Of a stretch of DNA of 40,491 nt, positions 1 to 17,332 are shown one piece after another. Below the pieces are notes generated by a model. That model ran no database searches and was not told where the DNA came from. It saw only the letters and a list, made by a program, of their open reading frames with translations. Both the position numbers and the translations under genes were made by a program. The number at the start of each line of letters is the position of its first letter. Position 1 is the first letter of the stretch. The DNA is from Neelides folsomi (taxonomy: Eukaryota > Arthropoda > Collembola > Neelipleona > Neelidae): NCBI GenBank assembly GCA_034687125.1, contig JAQGBZ010000492.1, positions 1 to 40,491 of the forward strand, read 5' to 3'.

Positions 1-3
1 TAG

Positions 4-135
4 TTGGACGAAGAAGTTGCTACTCTTCACTTGGAACATCTTGGAGCCAAGTTGAGCAAATTAACTCCAGCCCAAGCAGAATATCTTGGCATCCCCGCTG
101 AAGGACCATTTAAACCTGATTACTACAGATATTAA
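4..135 (+). CDS. AHCY: Adenosylhomocysteinase, C-terminal exon (partial)
   Basis: The window opens on TAG, read as the 3' splice site of an intron, followed by an exon starting [10 protein letters not shown] and ending [10 protein letters not shown] then TAA. The C-terminus of S-adenosylhomocysteine hydrolase is highly conserved and ends in GPFKPD(H/Y)YRY, so this identification is firm although only 43 codons are present. The cytosolic enzyme hydrolyses S-adenosylhomocysteine to adenosine and homocysteine, relieving product inhibition of methyltransferases. The terminal Lys-Tyr region helps complete the NAD site of the neighbouring subunit in this family; here the usual KPDHYRY is KPDYYRY. 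The rest of the gene lies to the left of the window. The AATAAA at 212-217 is a plausible poly(A) signal. Confidence 0.95.
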   Translation: MDEEVATLHLEHLGAKLSKLTPAQAEYLGIPAEGPFKPDYYRY

Positions 136-1071
136 GATTCAATTATGTTTTCAATGCATTTCAATGCATCAAAAGGGATCTTTCAATACAACTTAAATGC
201 AAAAATTTTGAAATAAAATTGTTGGGTTAAATATGAAATCATCGTCATGTCCTGTTTGGTCCCGTTTAAACCATCTAAATTGTAAATAATATACAAATAT
301 AAATGGTCAACATTAGCATTGCAAATTCCAATTGCTGACTAATTGAATTGCTATCTGTAATTCCTTAATACCTGTAAAAGCTCATATCTCTTCGCTCTAG
401 ATCCTACGCGTTTAAACTAAACGTCATTCAAGTATAAGTACATATTAAGTATAGAGAATTATTCCCATGCAGGTTCTAATGGGTTTGTATGCAAAGTTTC
501 ATATCCTATCCACAGATCTCTTTCCTCTCCATTTGCATTTAACCACACTTCTGGACTTGGTCATATACCTATATTATATCACATTGTACTCTTGATGCTG
601 ATAGTGAGGATAGGGATGACCAGGATGAAGATGAGAAGTGGGAAGGTGAGATAGTTGATTGGAGTTGCTGGTAGGTGCCTCAGGTGAGGTCGGAACTGTT
701 CTCCTTTGGCGCTATCTTCCCCCGACCAGTGCGCCAAGTTAATTCGCTGGGAAACGGCGGAGGAGCGAACTAGGAGGACGAATATTGCAAAAGTCGATCG
801 TTTTGTTCCTCTTCTTTCGGCTTTAACCAAGACACATTAACATCCTCCCTGCCTCCCTGCCCTGTCTCGTTCCAATTCGAATGGTGAAGAAGTGCTCCCG
901 AGGTCGCCGCTCCTCTTCCGAAGCCAAGGGCACGGTGGCCGACCTTTCCCCGTCCTAATCCGCCCGACACCCGCCCTCCGACCGAGCGTCAAAGTATGGT
1001 GAGGCCTGCGAGGAGGTGAAAAGGCCCTTCCCCTCCGACTCACTCTCATCCAACATTGAAACTGAGAGAGG
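136..1071. other. AHCY to PPP2R5 intergenic interval with GC-rich promoter-like part
   Basis: The left half is AT-rich 3' flank. About 640-1071 is clearly richer in G and C and ends at the phosphatase start codon, so it probably contains the promoter and 5' UTR of that gene. Short antisense open frames (for example 579-830 and 837-1049) follow from the GC-rich composition and have no recognisable protein features. I see no TATA box, tRNA or repeat that I would defend. Confidence 0.5.
212..217 (+). promoter_or_regulatory. Poly(A) signal for AHCY
   Basis: AATAAA lies 77 bases after the AHCY stop codon and is the first canonical hexamer downstream. Identified by motif only. Confidence 0.55.
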
Positions 1072-7793
<6,722 letters not shown>

Positions 7794-8311
7794 GTAAATT
7801 ACACGACTCGACACTCGTCTCTTTTCCCTCTTTACTAACTAAAAAAAGCTTGTCATATGATTTGAAATGGAAGGTTCTAAAAATGATTGGAACGGTCTTC
7901 TATATATTACGTTCTAACATATTCGGTATTAATTTGTAATATTATCATATATTTCAAAACAGCATTTAATTTATTTCTTCAGCATAGGTCAAACGCTGTC
8001 AATGGAAAGATTAGTGTAAATATAAAGTGTATAATAATTTAATTTTTAGGATAATTTTTCTCTCTCAATTATTTACCCCGTCCTATAAAAGCAACAATAT
8101 CCTATTATTTTACATTTTAAAAATCGACTTTTAAAGATTAATGAGTGAAGGAAAACGTAAAGTGGCAAAAATAATTCGTTTTCATTTTAGTGTTTTTTTT
8201 CAAATTTTACCCTGTATTTATTATTAAAACTTATTCCCTTTTCAAATTCCTCGTTTTTCGTCGAAGATTGGCATTCAATCGCTGGTTGAATACTCAATTC
8301 TCAATGAGTTA

Positions 8312-8317
8312 AATAAA
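8312..8317 (+). promoter_or_regulatory. Candidate poly(A) signal for the B56 gene
   Basis: First canonical AATAAA found after the B56 stop codon (about 520 bases downstream). A second lies at 8595-8600. Motif only. Confidence 0.35.
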
Positions 8318-11041
8318 TACAAAAAATGTTAAATGCTATTAATTTAGTTCTGACTTTGAGTTTTGTGTAAACAGTGACAGAGCAGAATTAATTAATTAGA
8401 TGGTATTATGAGAAGGGAGTGAGCGAAGTGCCAAGGCCATACATAAAGATATAAATAGGCGTTTTAATATTTGTCTCCTTCATTTATTTAATTTCAAAAT
8501 CAAGTTGAATCAATAGTCCGGTATATGAAATGCCATATTTTTTATTAAACCTCCCTGCTTTGGAATGTGTTTTTTTGATTTCTTTTACTCGTCTAATAAA
8601 TGATACGTTTTGATTATTAGCATTTTTGAGAAAATATTATGATTTCTCCTTTTTAATTTGACAAAGGACGAGCTGAGAGTATATGATGATAAGTGTATTC
8701 GTTCAATTAACCTCTCTCATACTTATGTAATATGTACTTTACCGGGTGGATTAGGATTTGGTTCAATAGACCTTATGATTACTACAAGTGTTAGAGGTTT
8801 GAATTGTTGAGAACTATCAGAAGTAGGAGGTGTAAAATGACTAATCACATTTGAAGATGTTTAAGACTAAAAACGATAAAAAGTATTCAATAAATAGGAT
8901 TTTAAAATGGTAAGAGGTGTCTAGCCAAAGGTGAGGAGTTAATTCAACAAGTAATAATTTAACTATTACTACCTACATACTACGTGTAATACACTTACTA
9001 CCTTTAGACCTAAAGATTACTTAAAAATGCATAAAATAACTGCTCTGCTTCTCGATTGAAAGAGAAAGCTTGGGAATCAGAGAGAGAACAACTCGAAGTC
9101 GACGTCTGTAAAACTAACAATGAGTATGGTCGAGACTTTTAACTGTAAAATTTTATATTTATCCTAACTGGCTATGGTTTCCCCTCCCCTATCAACTCGC
9201 CCTATCAATTTGACACTATAATGTAACTGACCTTGTGACCCTACCATTTGTAATACGGTTTAAAACAATAATCATCAAGAAGGATTTTGTTCTTTATACA
9301 TCACTAGACCCATCATAGAGGTAATTGAGTCTTTTAAATATGTGATTAATTTTTCGGGTCTGATTGTGTAAAGTTATCTTGAGGATGTTGTCTCCAACCA
9401 TCTTCTACCATTAGAATTAACGTACTGAAAAATATACGTCAATTAGGGAAATCAAATTATAACATGGTCAACTAAAAAAACTGTTTAATCCTGCCGGAAC
9501 TTAAATTACTATACAGGAGCGAATTTTTGCGCTGAATGGTATTAAAAGCAACTTGATACATAGAGTGTTTGTCTATCGTCTAATCATTCAAGATATTTTT
9601 TATTTATAAGAATCCAAATTGTATTAATAATTAGTGCAATGTCTTTTTTTTCTTTTTGAACAAATTGCTAATGTATTGGATTCAAGCATTCAATTTACCA
9701 ATTATTTTATTGGCTATAAGCGTTTTTATATGCATTATACCTCATTATGTTTTAAAGTGAACATAGTTAAACATATGATATGAATTATGTATTAATGTAC
9801 AAGCCTCATTGTATTCTAAATCCGACTTTTAGATTTTTTTCGTATTACATTTGACTCAAAATCATTAATTTATTAAAATGGATTCACTTCCTTGAATCGA
9901 ACTCTTATTTTATATTTGCTCTTCAATAATTTTAATAGTTCTTAATAATTTTGATTTTTGTCCGTTTTACTCTTGACCTGATATACTTACATATACATAT
10001 TATATTATGTGTAAACAAGGTATGGTAAAACAAAAAGATTATTTAATTTAATAATTATTACCTACTCAAAAATTACTACTATTATATAATATAGTAATGA
10101 TATAAAAATATTTGACGTTTAACCTGCCTACCGAGTTCGTTGTGAAAAAATCACAATTTTTGTTGTTAACTTTGTTGAGTGGATGAGAATTGAGAATAAA
10201 TGGATGTCAGATTGGGCGTTAATTAATGTTATTTAGTATGTGTATTGCAGGGGTTAAAGGAATGATTGATTAAAACCACATCTTACAAACTGTTCTTATT
10301 TATTTGCATCTTAAAACGATCATCTTTACATGATATTATATTTATGGTACATTTGTGCATACTTTGTATGGAATGGCACTCATGAATCCATATTGGCATT
10401 AATTCATTTAATAAATAATAGTATACAGGCACAGGAGAATAATACTTATCTGCACATAGGAATTACCATTACACGTATTATAATTTATGATAGGGCTTTG
10501 TTTTTACCTGTATTATAAAATTAGAATTTCAACTTTGTGATTTGCCTTTTAATTAAAATGATAATGTTACCCAAAGTCCAATTAAAGGCTATCCTTTCTA
10601 GGCTATCATTCATTCCAATTATGAGATAAAAATATAATGAAGCTAAATTAGATCTCTTCCTTCCTTGTGTAATTTATCATTCATTCTCGTATTTATTTAT
10701 AAAATCTAGCTCATTTCAAATAGTAATGACATGTGTAGTATAGTAGTATGTAAATATAGTATACACGTACCTATGTATAAATGATTAACCAGGTATATAA
10801 TTAACCTATATAATGCTTCATTTTATAGTACAAGTATCATTTATTATAAAAAATGTTTATTTATAAGACTTGAAATCTGTTGTCATTAAAACCTCTACAA
10901 TATACTTCTGCAACCCGAGATTCAGAACATGATTGAGTATATAGTATTATCAAAATAATATTTGTAAAAGAAGGTTTGATCCTAACCGTTACAATATATT
11001 TGGTAGCGGTATGAAAGATCGATCTCGTTGGATGTTAACGA

Positions 11042-11057
11042 CACGTGGAAAAACGTG
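11042..11057 (+). promoter_or_regulatory. Tandem E-box upstream of period
   Basis: A perfect CACGTG (11042-11047) is followed after four bases by AACGTG (11052-11057), so the two sites start 10 bases apart, about one helical turn. CLOCK/CYCLE (BMAL1) heterodimers bind E-boxes in period promoters, and paired E1/E2 E-boxes are typical of strongly cycling targets, although published spacing is usually 6-7 bases. The pair lies about 375 bp before the period start codon in an unusually GC-rich patch for this intergenic region. Caveat: AACGTGAGT also resembles a splice donor and could end a non-coding first exon. Confidence 0.5.
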
Positions 11058-11421
11058 AGTTAATAAAGCCTTTTAGTGACGCAGGGTTATATTTATGAAA
11101 TATTGGATATTAAGTCTTACCCGATTCCAAATCAGCATCATTCTGTTTTGAATCGTCTTGCTGAATTGAATCATTTTTCAAAAGATCACTAATAATCTTA
11201 TATTTACATAATACTTACCTGAAAAGACTACAAAATTAGGACACACTCCAAAATTGACCTTATTGATAGTCCCGTTTAAAATTCATTTTAAAATTTATTT
11301 AATACAATTTTCATTGCTCTTCATTATAGATATTTCTCATTCCTAAAAGTTTAATTAATAATTCTTCCATATATCATATGAAAATACATTGTCTTTAACA
11401 TTGACTTCTACTTTGAAAGAA

Positions 11422-14400
11422 ATGGCATTTAAAATGGATCTTCAAGAGAACTTTTTGGAATCGGGCTACGGATCGAATAAGAGTAATTCGGCATCTAAAA
11501 GAAGGTATGTTGTATTATTTATCTTTGACTAACGATAAGATGCATACTTAATCATACTGTAATTTCACATCCAATAATTTCCTTTCAGTTTTGGAAGTAG
11601 CAAAGAAAGCAGTTCTTTTTCTAGTGAAGGAGAATATAACGTTCTTCAGAGTGTTCTTAAAAGGTTCTTTAACAATAGTGTAATTAAAGATATTGGTTTG
11701 GTTAGTTTCATAAAAACTGATAAGATTTATTATTCCTATCATATTAATGCGAAAAAATTGTTTAATTATAACGTAATTTAATCCATAATCAGAAATTGGA
11801 AGAGTCAACTTGATGAGTCTGCAACTAAACATGGGAAAGTTACCTTTTGGGCAAATTCATGTTTTAAAGATGACTCAAACGAAGCATCAAAAGAAAAAAC
11901 CAATCCACAAAATCAAATCACACGAGAAAAGTATGAAAAACCTCATCAAATGTCTTTTGACTCCACATCGAATTCAACAGACGTGGACGGGCGATTGAAC
12001 GAAATCCGAGTTGCTGCGCTGAGCCAAGCCATCAAATGTCTCACAAATGAAGTCGAATTACTTCCAGGTCTTTTTTTTCCTAATTACATTTTACCTTATA
12101 CGAAGGAAGCAATATGAATCTATTAATTTCCCCACTTCCCTGTCCCAGAAATCTCGAGGAAGCCGCAAGTCATTAAAACAAACTCCAAATGGGCCGCCTA
12201 CTTTCAATTAGACCTTGGGACGGAAAAACCAACTGAAACTGTGAATTTTGAAGTGAGTCAGAACTTTGTTTTATTGTAATCTTCACCTAAGGGTTTCATA
12301 ATTTCATAGGATGGGTTTTCAACCGTGGTGTCACTTGCCGAAGGCCGTGTCATTTACATCACCCCTTCAGTGGCAAACACTCTTGGCTTCACAGAGGAAA
12401 TGTGGGTCGGTCGGAGTTTCATCGACTTTCTTCATCCTAAGGACCGACTCACCTTTGCTGCCTTCATTACCAAAACACATCTAGGCTTTCCTTTTGATGC
12501 CGAGAACGGGAACGGTGAGGAGAAATGAAATGGAATTACCATAATGAACTCTCTAAGCTGAAAGTCGAAAATCTCGGCTTTAATATGCTATTTTCTTTTC
12601 CCAAAATTCATGCGGATATTCCTTCATGTATATAATTAAATAGGGTCGTCGGAAAGCGTCTATTGTAGATTGCGGCAATACAAAAGCTTCAAAACGGCAA
12701 GTGGATTTTACTTGATTGACAAACCCGCCGTGTACTTCCCCTTCCGACTTACCATGAAACTTGACGTGGATTGTCTCCGGACCGAAAGTCTGAGAGGAGA
12801 ATTATTCAAAGAAGGAGAAGAGCGGATGAGCGAGGCTAATAATCCAATTCCTCCCAACCATTTCAATCTCATTATATCAGCTACAAAAATTTACTCAGCT
12901 TATCAATGTATAATTAATTTGCAAAGCGGCTTAATTTTTAATTAAATGCAATTAGATGCAAATTTAATTCATGAGAGCTCAAAAGACGGTTTTAAATATT
13001 AATTAAACCTCCACAGACCCAGAAGAAGTTCCCATCAATCCGAAGATCTTTGTAACTCGACATCTCGCCAACTGCCAAATGAGCCAGGTTGATGAAGCCG
13101 GGATAAGCTATTTAGGTCATTTACCACAGGATATGATCGGGAACTCGGTTTTGGACTATTACCATCCAGAAGACATGGCTTACCTTGAAGAAATATACAA
13201 AGAACGTAAGTTAAATGTTTATTCTCCACTTATCCACAAGATATGATTTGAGGTCGTGTAAATATTGAATGGATTGTTTTCTTAAGTTGTGAAAGAAGAT
13301 GGAAAGCCATTTAAAAGCAAACCATACAGATTCCGAGTTTCAAATGGAACTTTTGCACTTCTTGAGACAAATTGGTCATGTTTTATTAATCCCTTTTCAT
13401 GGGAGGTTGAAACTGTCATTGGACAACATCGTGTCATTCAAGTGCGTTATAAACTTATGAGATAAATAAATATTTAAACTAATAACTCAATAATATAAAC
13501 ACAATAAGTTATAATGTGTTGAATATAAAGGGTCCTTCGAATCCAAATGTATTCATGTCAATGGAAGAAAGCGAAATCCGAGATATGATTGAGATTTCCC
13601 AACCAAGCCCTTCGAGAAGAAATGAGAAACAGAATGAGATCAAATTGATCATGATTCTTTCAAAGGTATTACTTTAGCTTATATCTAAGAAGAATGACAA
13701 AGTTTTATTTTCCTTGTTTGGACACGCTCTTTACTTTATGATTTTATTATTATGCCTAGAATAGGTAGTCACGTTAAATACATAATACTTCACATGAAAT
13801 CTTGATGCAAATAATACATAGTTTATCATATGGATAAAATTTTCATCTAGAAAATAAGGAGAAGTAACAAAAAGAAGATTCTTAAAAGGAAACGGCAAAG
13901 GAAGAATATTGCAACTTTGGTTGAAACACTCCTGGAGCAAATCAATAAAAATTCCGATTCTGAAAATTCTGAAGAAAGAAGCGATTTCAAATCAGTAAAT
14001 GTTGGAAGAAATAATTAAACTTATTAAAAATAATTTTGTTGATTAATCTAATTATTTACTTCGCCTAACTATTAAGGATCGGGATTCAATGATGCTGGGA
14101 GCAATTTCTCCTCATCATGTCGATCAAGGGAGCAGCGAGAGCACGGAGACCCCTCCGAGCTATAATCAACTCAATTATAGAGAAAACATAGAAAGGTCCA
14201 TTTCAGCCAAATCTTTCCCTCCGTCCGTCCATGCATTCCTAATAGGAACCTTAATTGCTAATTAACTAATTATCATGATGACTTTTCTCATGCTTAGGTT
14301 TTTTCTAAGCCAGCCCAAGACGTCGCGGTCGGAAAAGTCTCAAGAGAGTCAAACAAATCCCAATTCCTCTTCACTCAATTCCACCGATGAAGAAGAAAAA

Positions 14401-16256
14401 TCTTTTTATTTTAGGTTTGTCAAGTATTCGAATAAAGAACTATCTTGGGTGATTTCTTGTTAGAGAGTTGAAATGAAATTCTTTTTTTACTCTATATTTA
14501 GCCATTCTAATGAAAGCGGTGGGTCTGAGAAAGATGATCATTTCCCCTCTGGTCTTTCTGAAAATCTCATTAACAGGTAATTTCCTACATCCGGCTTGTT
14601 CAATTATGCCAAATCGAATTAGTAGACGGAAATAGAATTCTCAGAGTGTTTTTTCATATACTATACACAGTTTCTTAATAAATTTCTCCTTCATACTCGT
14701 TAAGGCACAATGAAACGATGGAAAAACTGATGGTTCACAAATTGAAAAGTCGGGAGCAGCGAACAAAAAACTCTTTACTTCACCAGAATAAAGATATTAA
14801 AGTAAATGGAGAAACAATTTTAGTTTTATAAATAAAACCCCGGTCATATTACCTATTAAGGAATACTTATTGTTCATGAATAGAATTCTTGGAGTGAAAT
14901 TGATCTCGAAGACAATTTAAATGAGATTCCTCAAGGAACTAAAAGAGCTTGGACAAATTCTCAAAGATCCTTTTCAATATTGAAACATCCTCATTTGGAA
15001 GAAAATGTTGAAGGCGTTGACCATGTGACTAAATTGTCCAAAGAAGAATTAAACCTTTCACCTTTCTCTATCAACCTAACACCTGTTATTAGCCAACCTG
15101 AGTGGAGGTAAAGATAAGCCAGGAAACGAGGGCTCACGTTGCCGACGTTGACTACACCTCGTTTCAAATATTTACCCACCATGCACGGAGAGCTTTGATG
15201 TCATTAATACTTATAAATATATGGATTTCAGAAACAACGACCCGAGGATTTCAATTGATGGTTTCATGCCAGTGCGAGTAAGAACCGAAGACACGTGGAC
15301 GAGTGGCGTCAATCCATCGATTATTGAACAAGTGGCCTCGAGTCGACAAAATCAATTTGTCTATTTTCCCACACAACCTTCTCTACAACGCAGTAAGTCC
15401 TGACACACAATGAAACTCAATTGTCATTAATTGTTTCAATTCACGTCGTTTGTTCGTTTAGGTTCCGGAATTATTGGATCAGAAGCCGTTTCGACTAATT
15501 CTCCAGTTCATCTCCAATACGTTTCTTTCCAAGAAACCCAGAATTGGAACAAAGGGGGAATGGGGATGAAGCAAAGATATGGAACGGCGAATCAACATCA
15601 TCTCGTCCCTCGTGTTTTTGCTCCCCGTACACCCAATTCTGTCATTTTGAAACCAATTAGGCCCACGTTGAATTTTGGAAGTAAGCATTGTTATTTGGGA
15701 TTGAATAAGCCAATTAGCAGAGAAAATCCGAAGGGTTCGCTTTCTATTAAACTTTCTCCGCCGCTGTTCAACATTGGAGAAAGCAAAAGTGAAATGATTT
15801 TGCAGAAATCAAAAGATGAATCTTTTCATCATAATGAGTTCAATTCTTCTCTTTTGCATCAGTCTTTGCAAAATGTAAGATTCCTTTCCTTGACTATTGT
15901 TCTTAATTAGGTTTACAATGCATGATATAAATTACAATATTCAAATAAGTAGAGTATATACCAAGTATATTGGTATATTAATTTATTAATTGTTAACCAT
16001 TTATAGGGCTATTACCAAGCTGGTGAGATTAAACCGGCTGAAAATGATCAATACGTCAACAATCCCCTGGTATTTGCATAAAAGTACTTATAATTTTAAT
16101 TAACTTCATTATGCTCTATGTTAAAAAGTGTGATTAAAATACATTTATTATGGTATATAGTCCGAAGTAGCAAATGAACAACTCTGTCAGTTATACCATG
16201 AAATGGAAATTGATATTTATGAAATGGAGAGAGCAAGCCAAGGTTCTCGGTGTTAA
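11422..16256 (+). CDS. per: Circadian clock protein PERIOD
   Basis: Nineteen coding exons: 11422-11504, 11589-11663, 11793-12067, 12149-12252, 12310-12514, 12644-12907, 13017-13205, 13287-13441, 13531-13665, 13851-13994, 14077-14195, 14298-14414, 14502-14576, 14705-14801, 14884-15107, 15232-15392, 15462-15874, 16007-16069, 16161-16256. Phases all close; product 997 aa. PER is the transcriptional repressor of the CLOCK/CYCLE loop. PAS-A spans about 180-335 ([20 protein letters not shown]), PAS-B plus PAC about 336-450 ([21 protein letters not shown], then QHRVIQGP). A strongly basic stretch at 496-514 could be a nuclear signal. Next come a helix like the CK1/Doubletime contact ([12 protein letters not shown], 515-526), the per-short cassette ([12 protein letters not shown], then [13 protein letters not shown]; about 546-580), and a conserved KFMLKKH-like block ([14 protein letters not shown]). 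Residues about 800-997 are diverged. The Thr-Gly repeat of Drosophila PER is absent. An in-frame TAA at 11359-11361 supports the start unless a 5' exon is spliced on. Confidence 0.95.
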
Positions 16257-17332
16257 TGAATTTGAACAAAAGCACCCTCGCCTATACCTAATGTCAACCA
16301 ATTAATAATTTTATGCACTAATTTTACTTAAATTATATTACATAATAATATGTATTTATGTAAATACAATAGTCTGTATCTATTTTCTTCAAATTTTATT
16401 ATGTAGATAAAAGCATACGTTCATTATTACATACTTGTTATATGGTATTACATATAAATGTGATGATTATACAAGTTATTTTTGCATTTTTAAAATTATA
16501 ATGAATCAATTTAATATTTTAGTAAATTCATGTAATATGACATGCACAAAACATTTAGGTACAACATAAATAAGTATCAGTAATTAAAAATAACTCTTCA
16601 AAATCTGGAAGATCAAACTTCAATTGGAATAGTTTACGTCAGCAACATTAATTACAAGATATCAATCATATCAAATATCAATTAGTTCTATTTTAGGTGT
16701 ACATAATTCTTCATAATATTAGAACAAATAAATAGTATTTATTGAGGTACATTATTTAGTTGTTAATTAATAATTACACAATTCATTATCTATAGATAAT
16801 ATACACAATGATTTTATATTTATGCAGTTGTTGGTGAAGGTGCATAATTGTGAAGGTATATTGTATACCTAAATACCTAACTATACTAGGTACATATGTA
16901 CTTATATCATGTAAAATGTAATATACCAAAATACTTATATAATAAAGCTACAAACAATGAATGTGTTTTAATAGCACTCTGTAGTCATCCATATCCATAT
17001 TGCTATACACATAACAATAAATACTATCCTTACAATTATAATGTTTAAAATTAACCAATGATTATACTTCGAGTATACCTATTAATATTAACATAGGACA
17101 ACATATCCAATCAAATTAACAATAAGTTGCATTAATAACAATATTGTAAAAATCGGCAACACATTCTTATAATCGTAACTGTAATTTACCTATAAATGAC
17201 AAAATATTTTAACAAAAATTATCCTACACGATACTTTCTTAAAGCACCATGAAGCATCCATGAGATTTCAATTTCTCAGTGAAGTTTAAGAATAATTATA
17301 ACGAAGGTATTGAATAAAGTCTTTCAAGTGCT
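16257..17332. other. Tail-to-tail interval between period and the ankyrin gene
   Basis: About 1.1 kb of very AT-rich sequence with GTATAC/TACCTA-type runs near 16855-16920. Plus-strand AATAAA occurs at 16727-16732 and 16941-16946. On the minus strand there is AATAAA (plus-strand TTTATT at 16738-16743) and the variant ATTAAA (16967-16972). The two sets interleave, so the 3' ends of the convergent transcripts may overlap. No gene is visible. Confidence 0.5.

Larger units (their letters stand above)
7794..11421. other. B56 to period intergenic interval
   Basis: This 3.6-kb AT-rich stretch lies between the B56 stop codon and the period start codon. AATAAA at 8312-8317 and 8595-8600 are candidate poly(A) signals for B56. 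The right end holds the E-box pair described separately, embedded in a more GC-rich patch (about 10980-11110). No supported ORF, tRNA or transposon protein is visible; the short open frame 10330-10518 has no protein-like features. Confidence 0.55.

Noticed and set aside
579..1049. Overlapping minus-strand open frames left of the B56 gene
   Set aside because: They lie in the GC-rich promoter-like zone, show low-complexity Arg/Gly/Ser content and no domain.
15292..15297. CACGTG E-box
   Set aside because: It falls inside a period coding exon (EDTWTSG), so codon content explains it.
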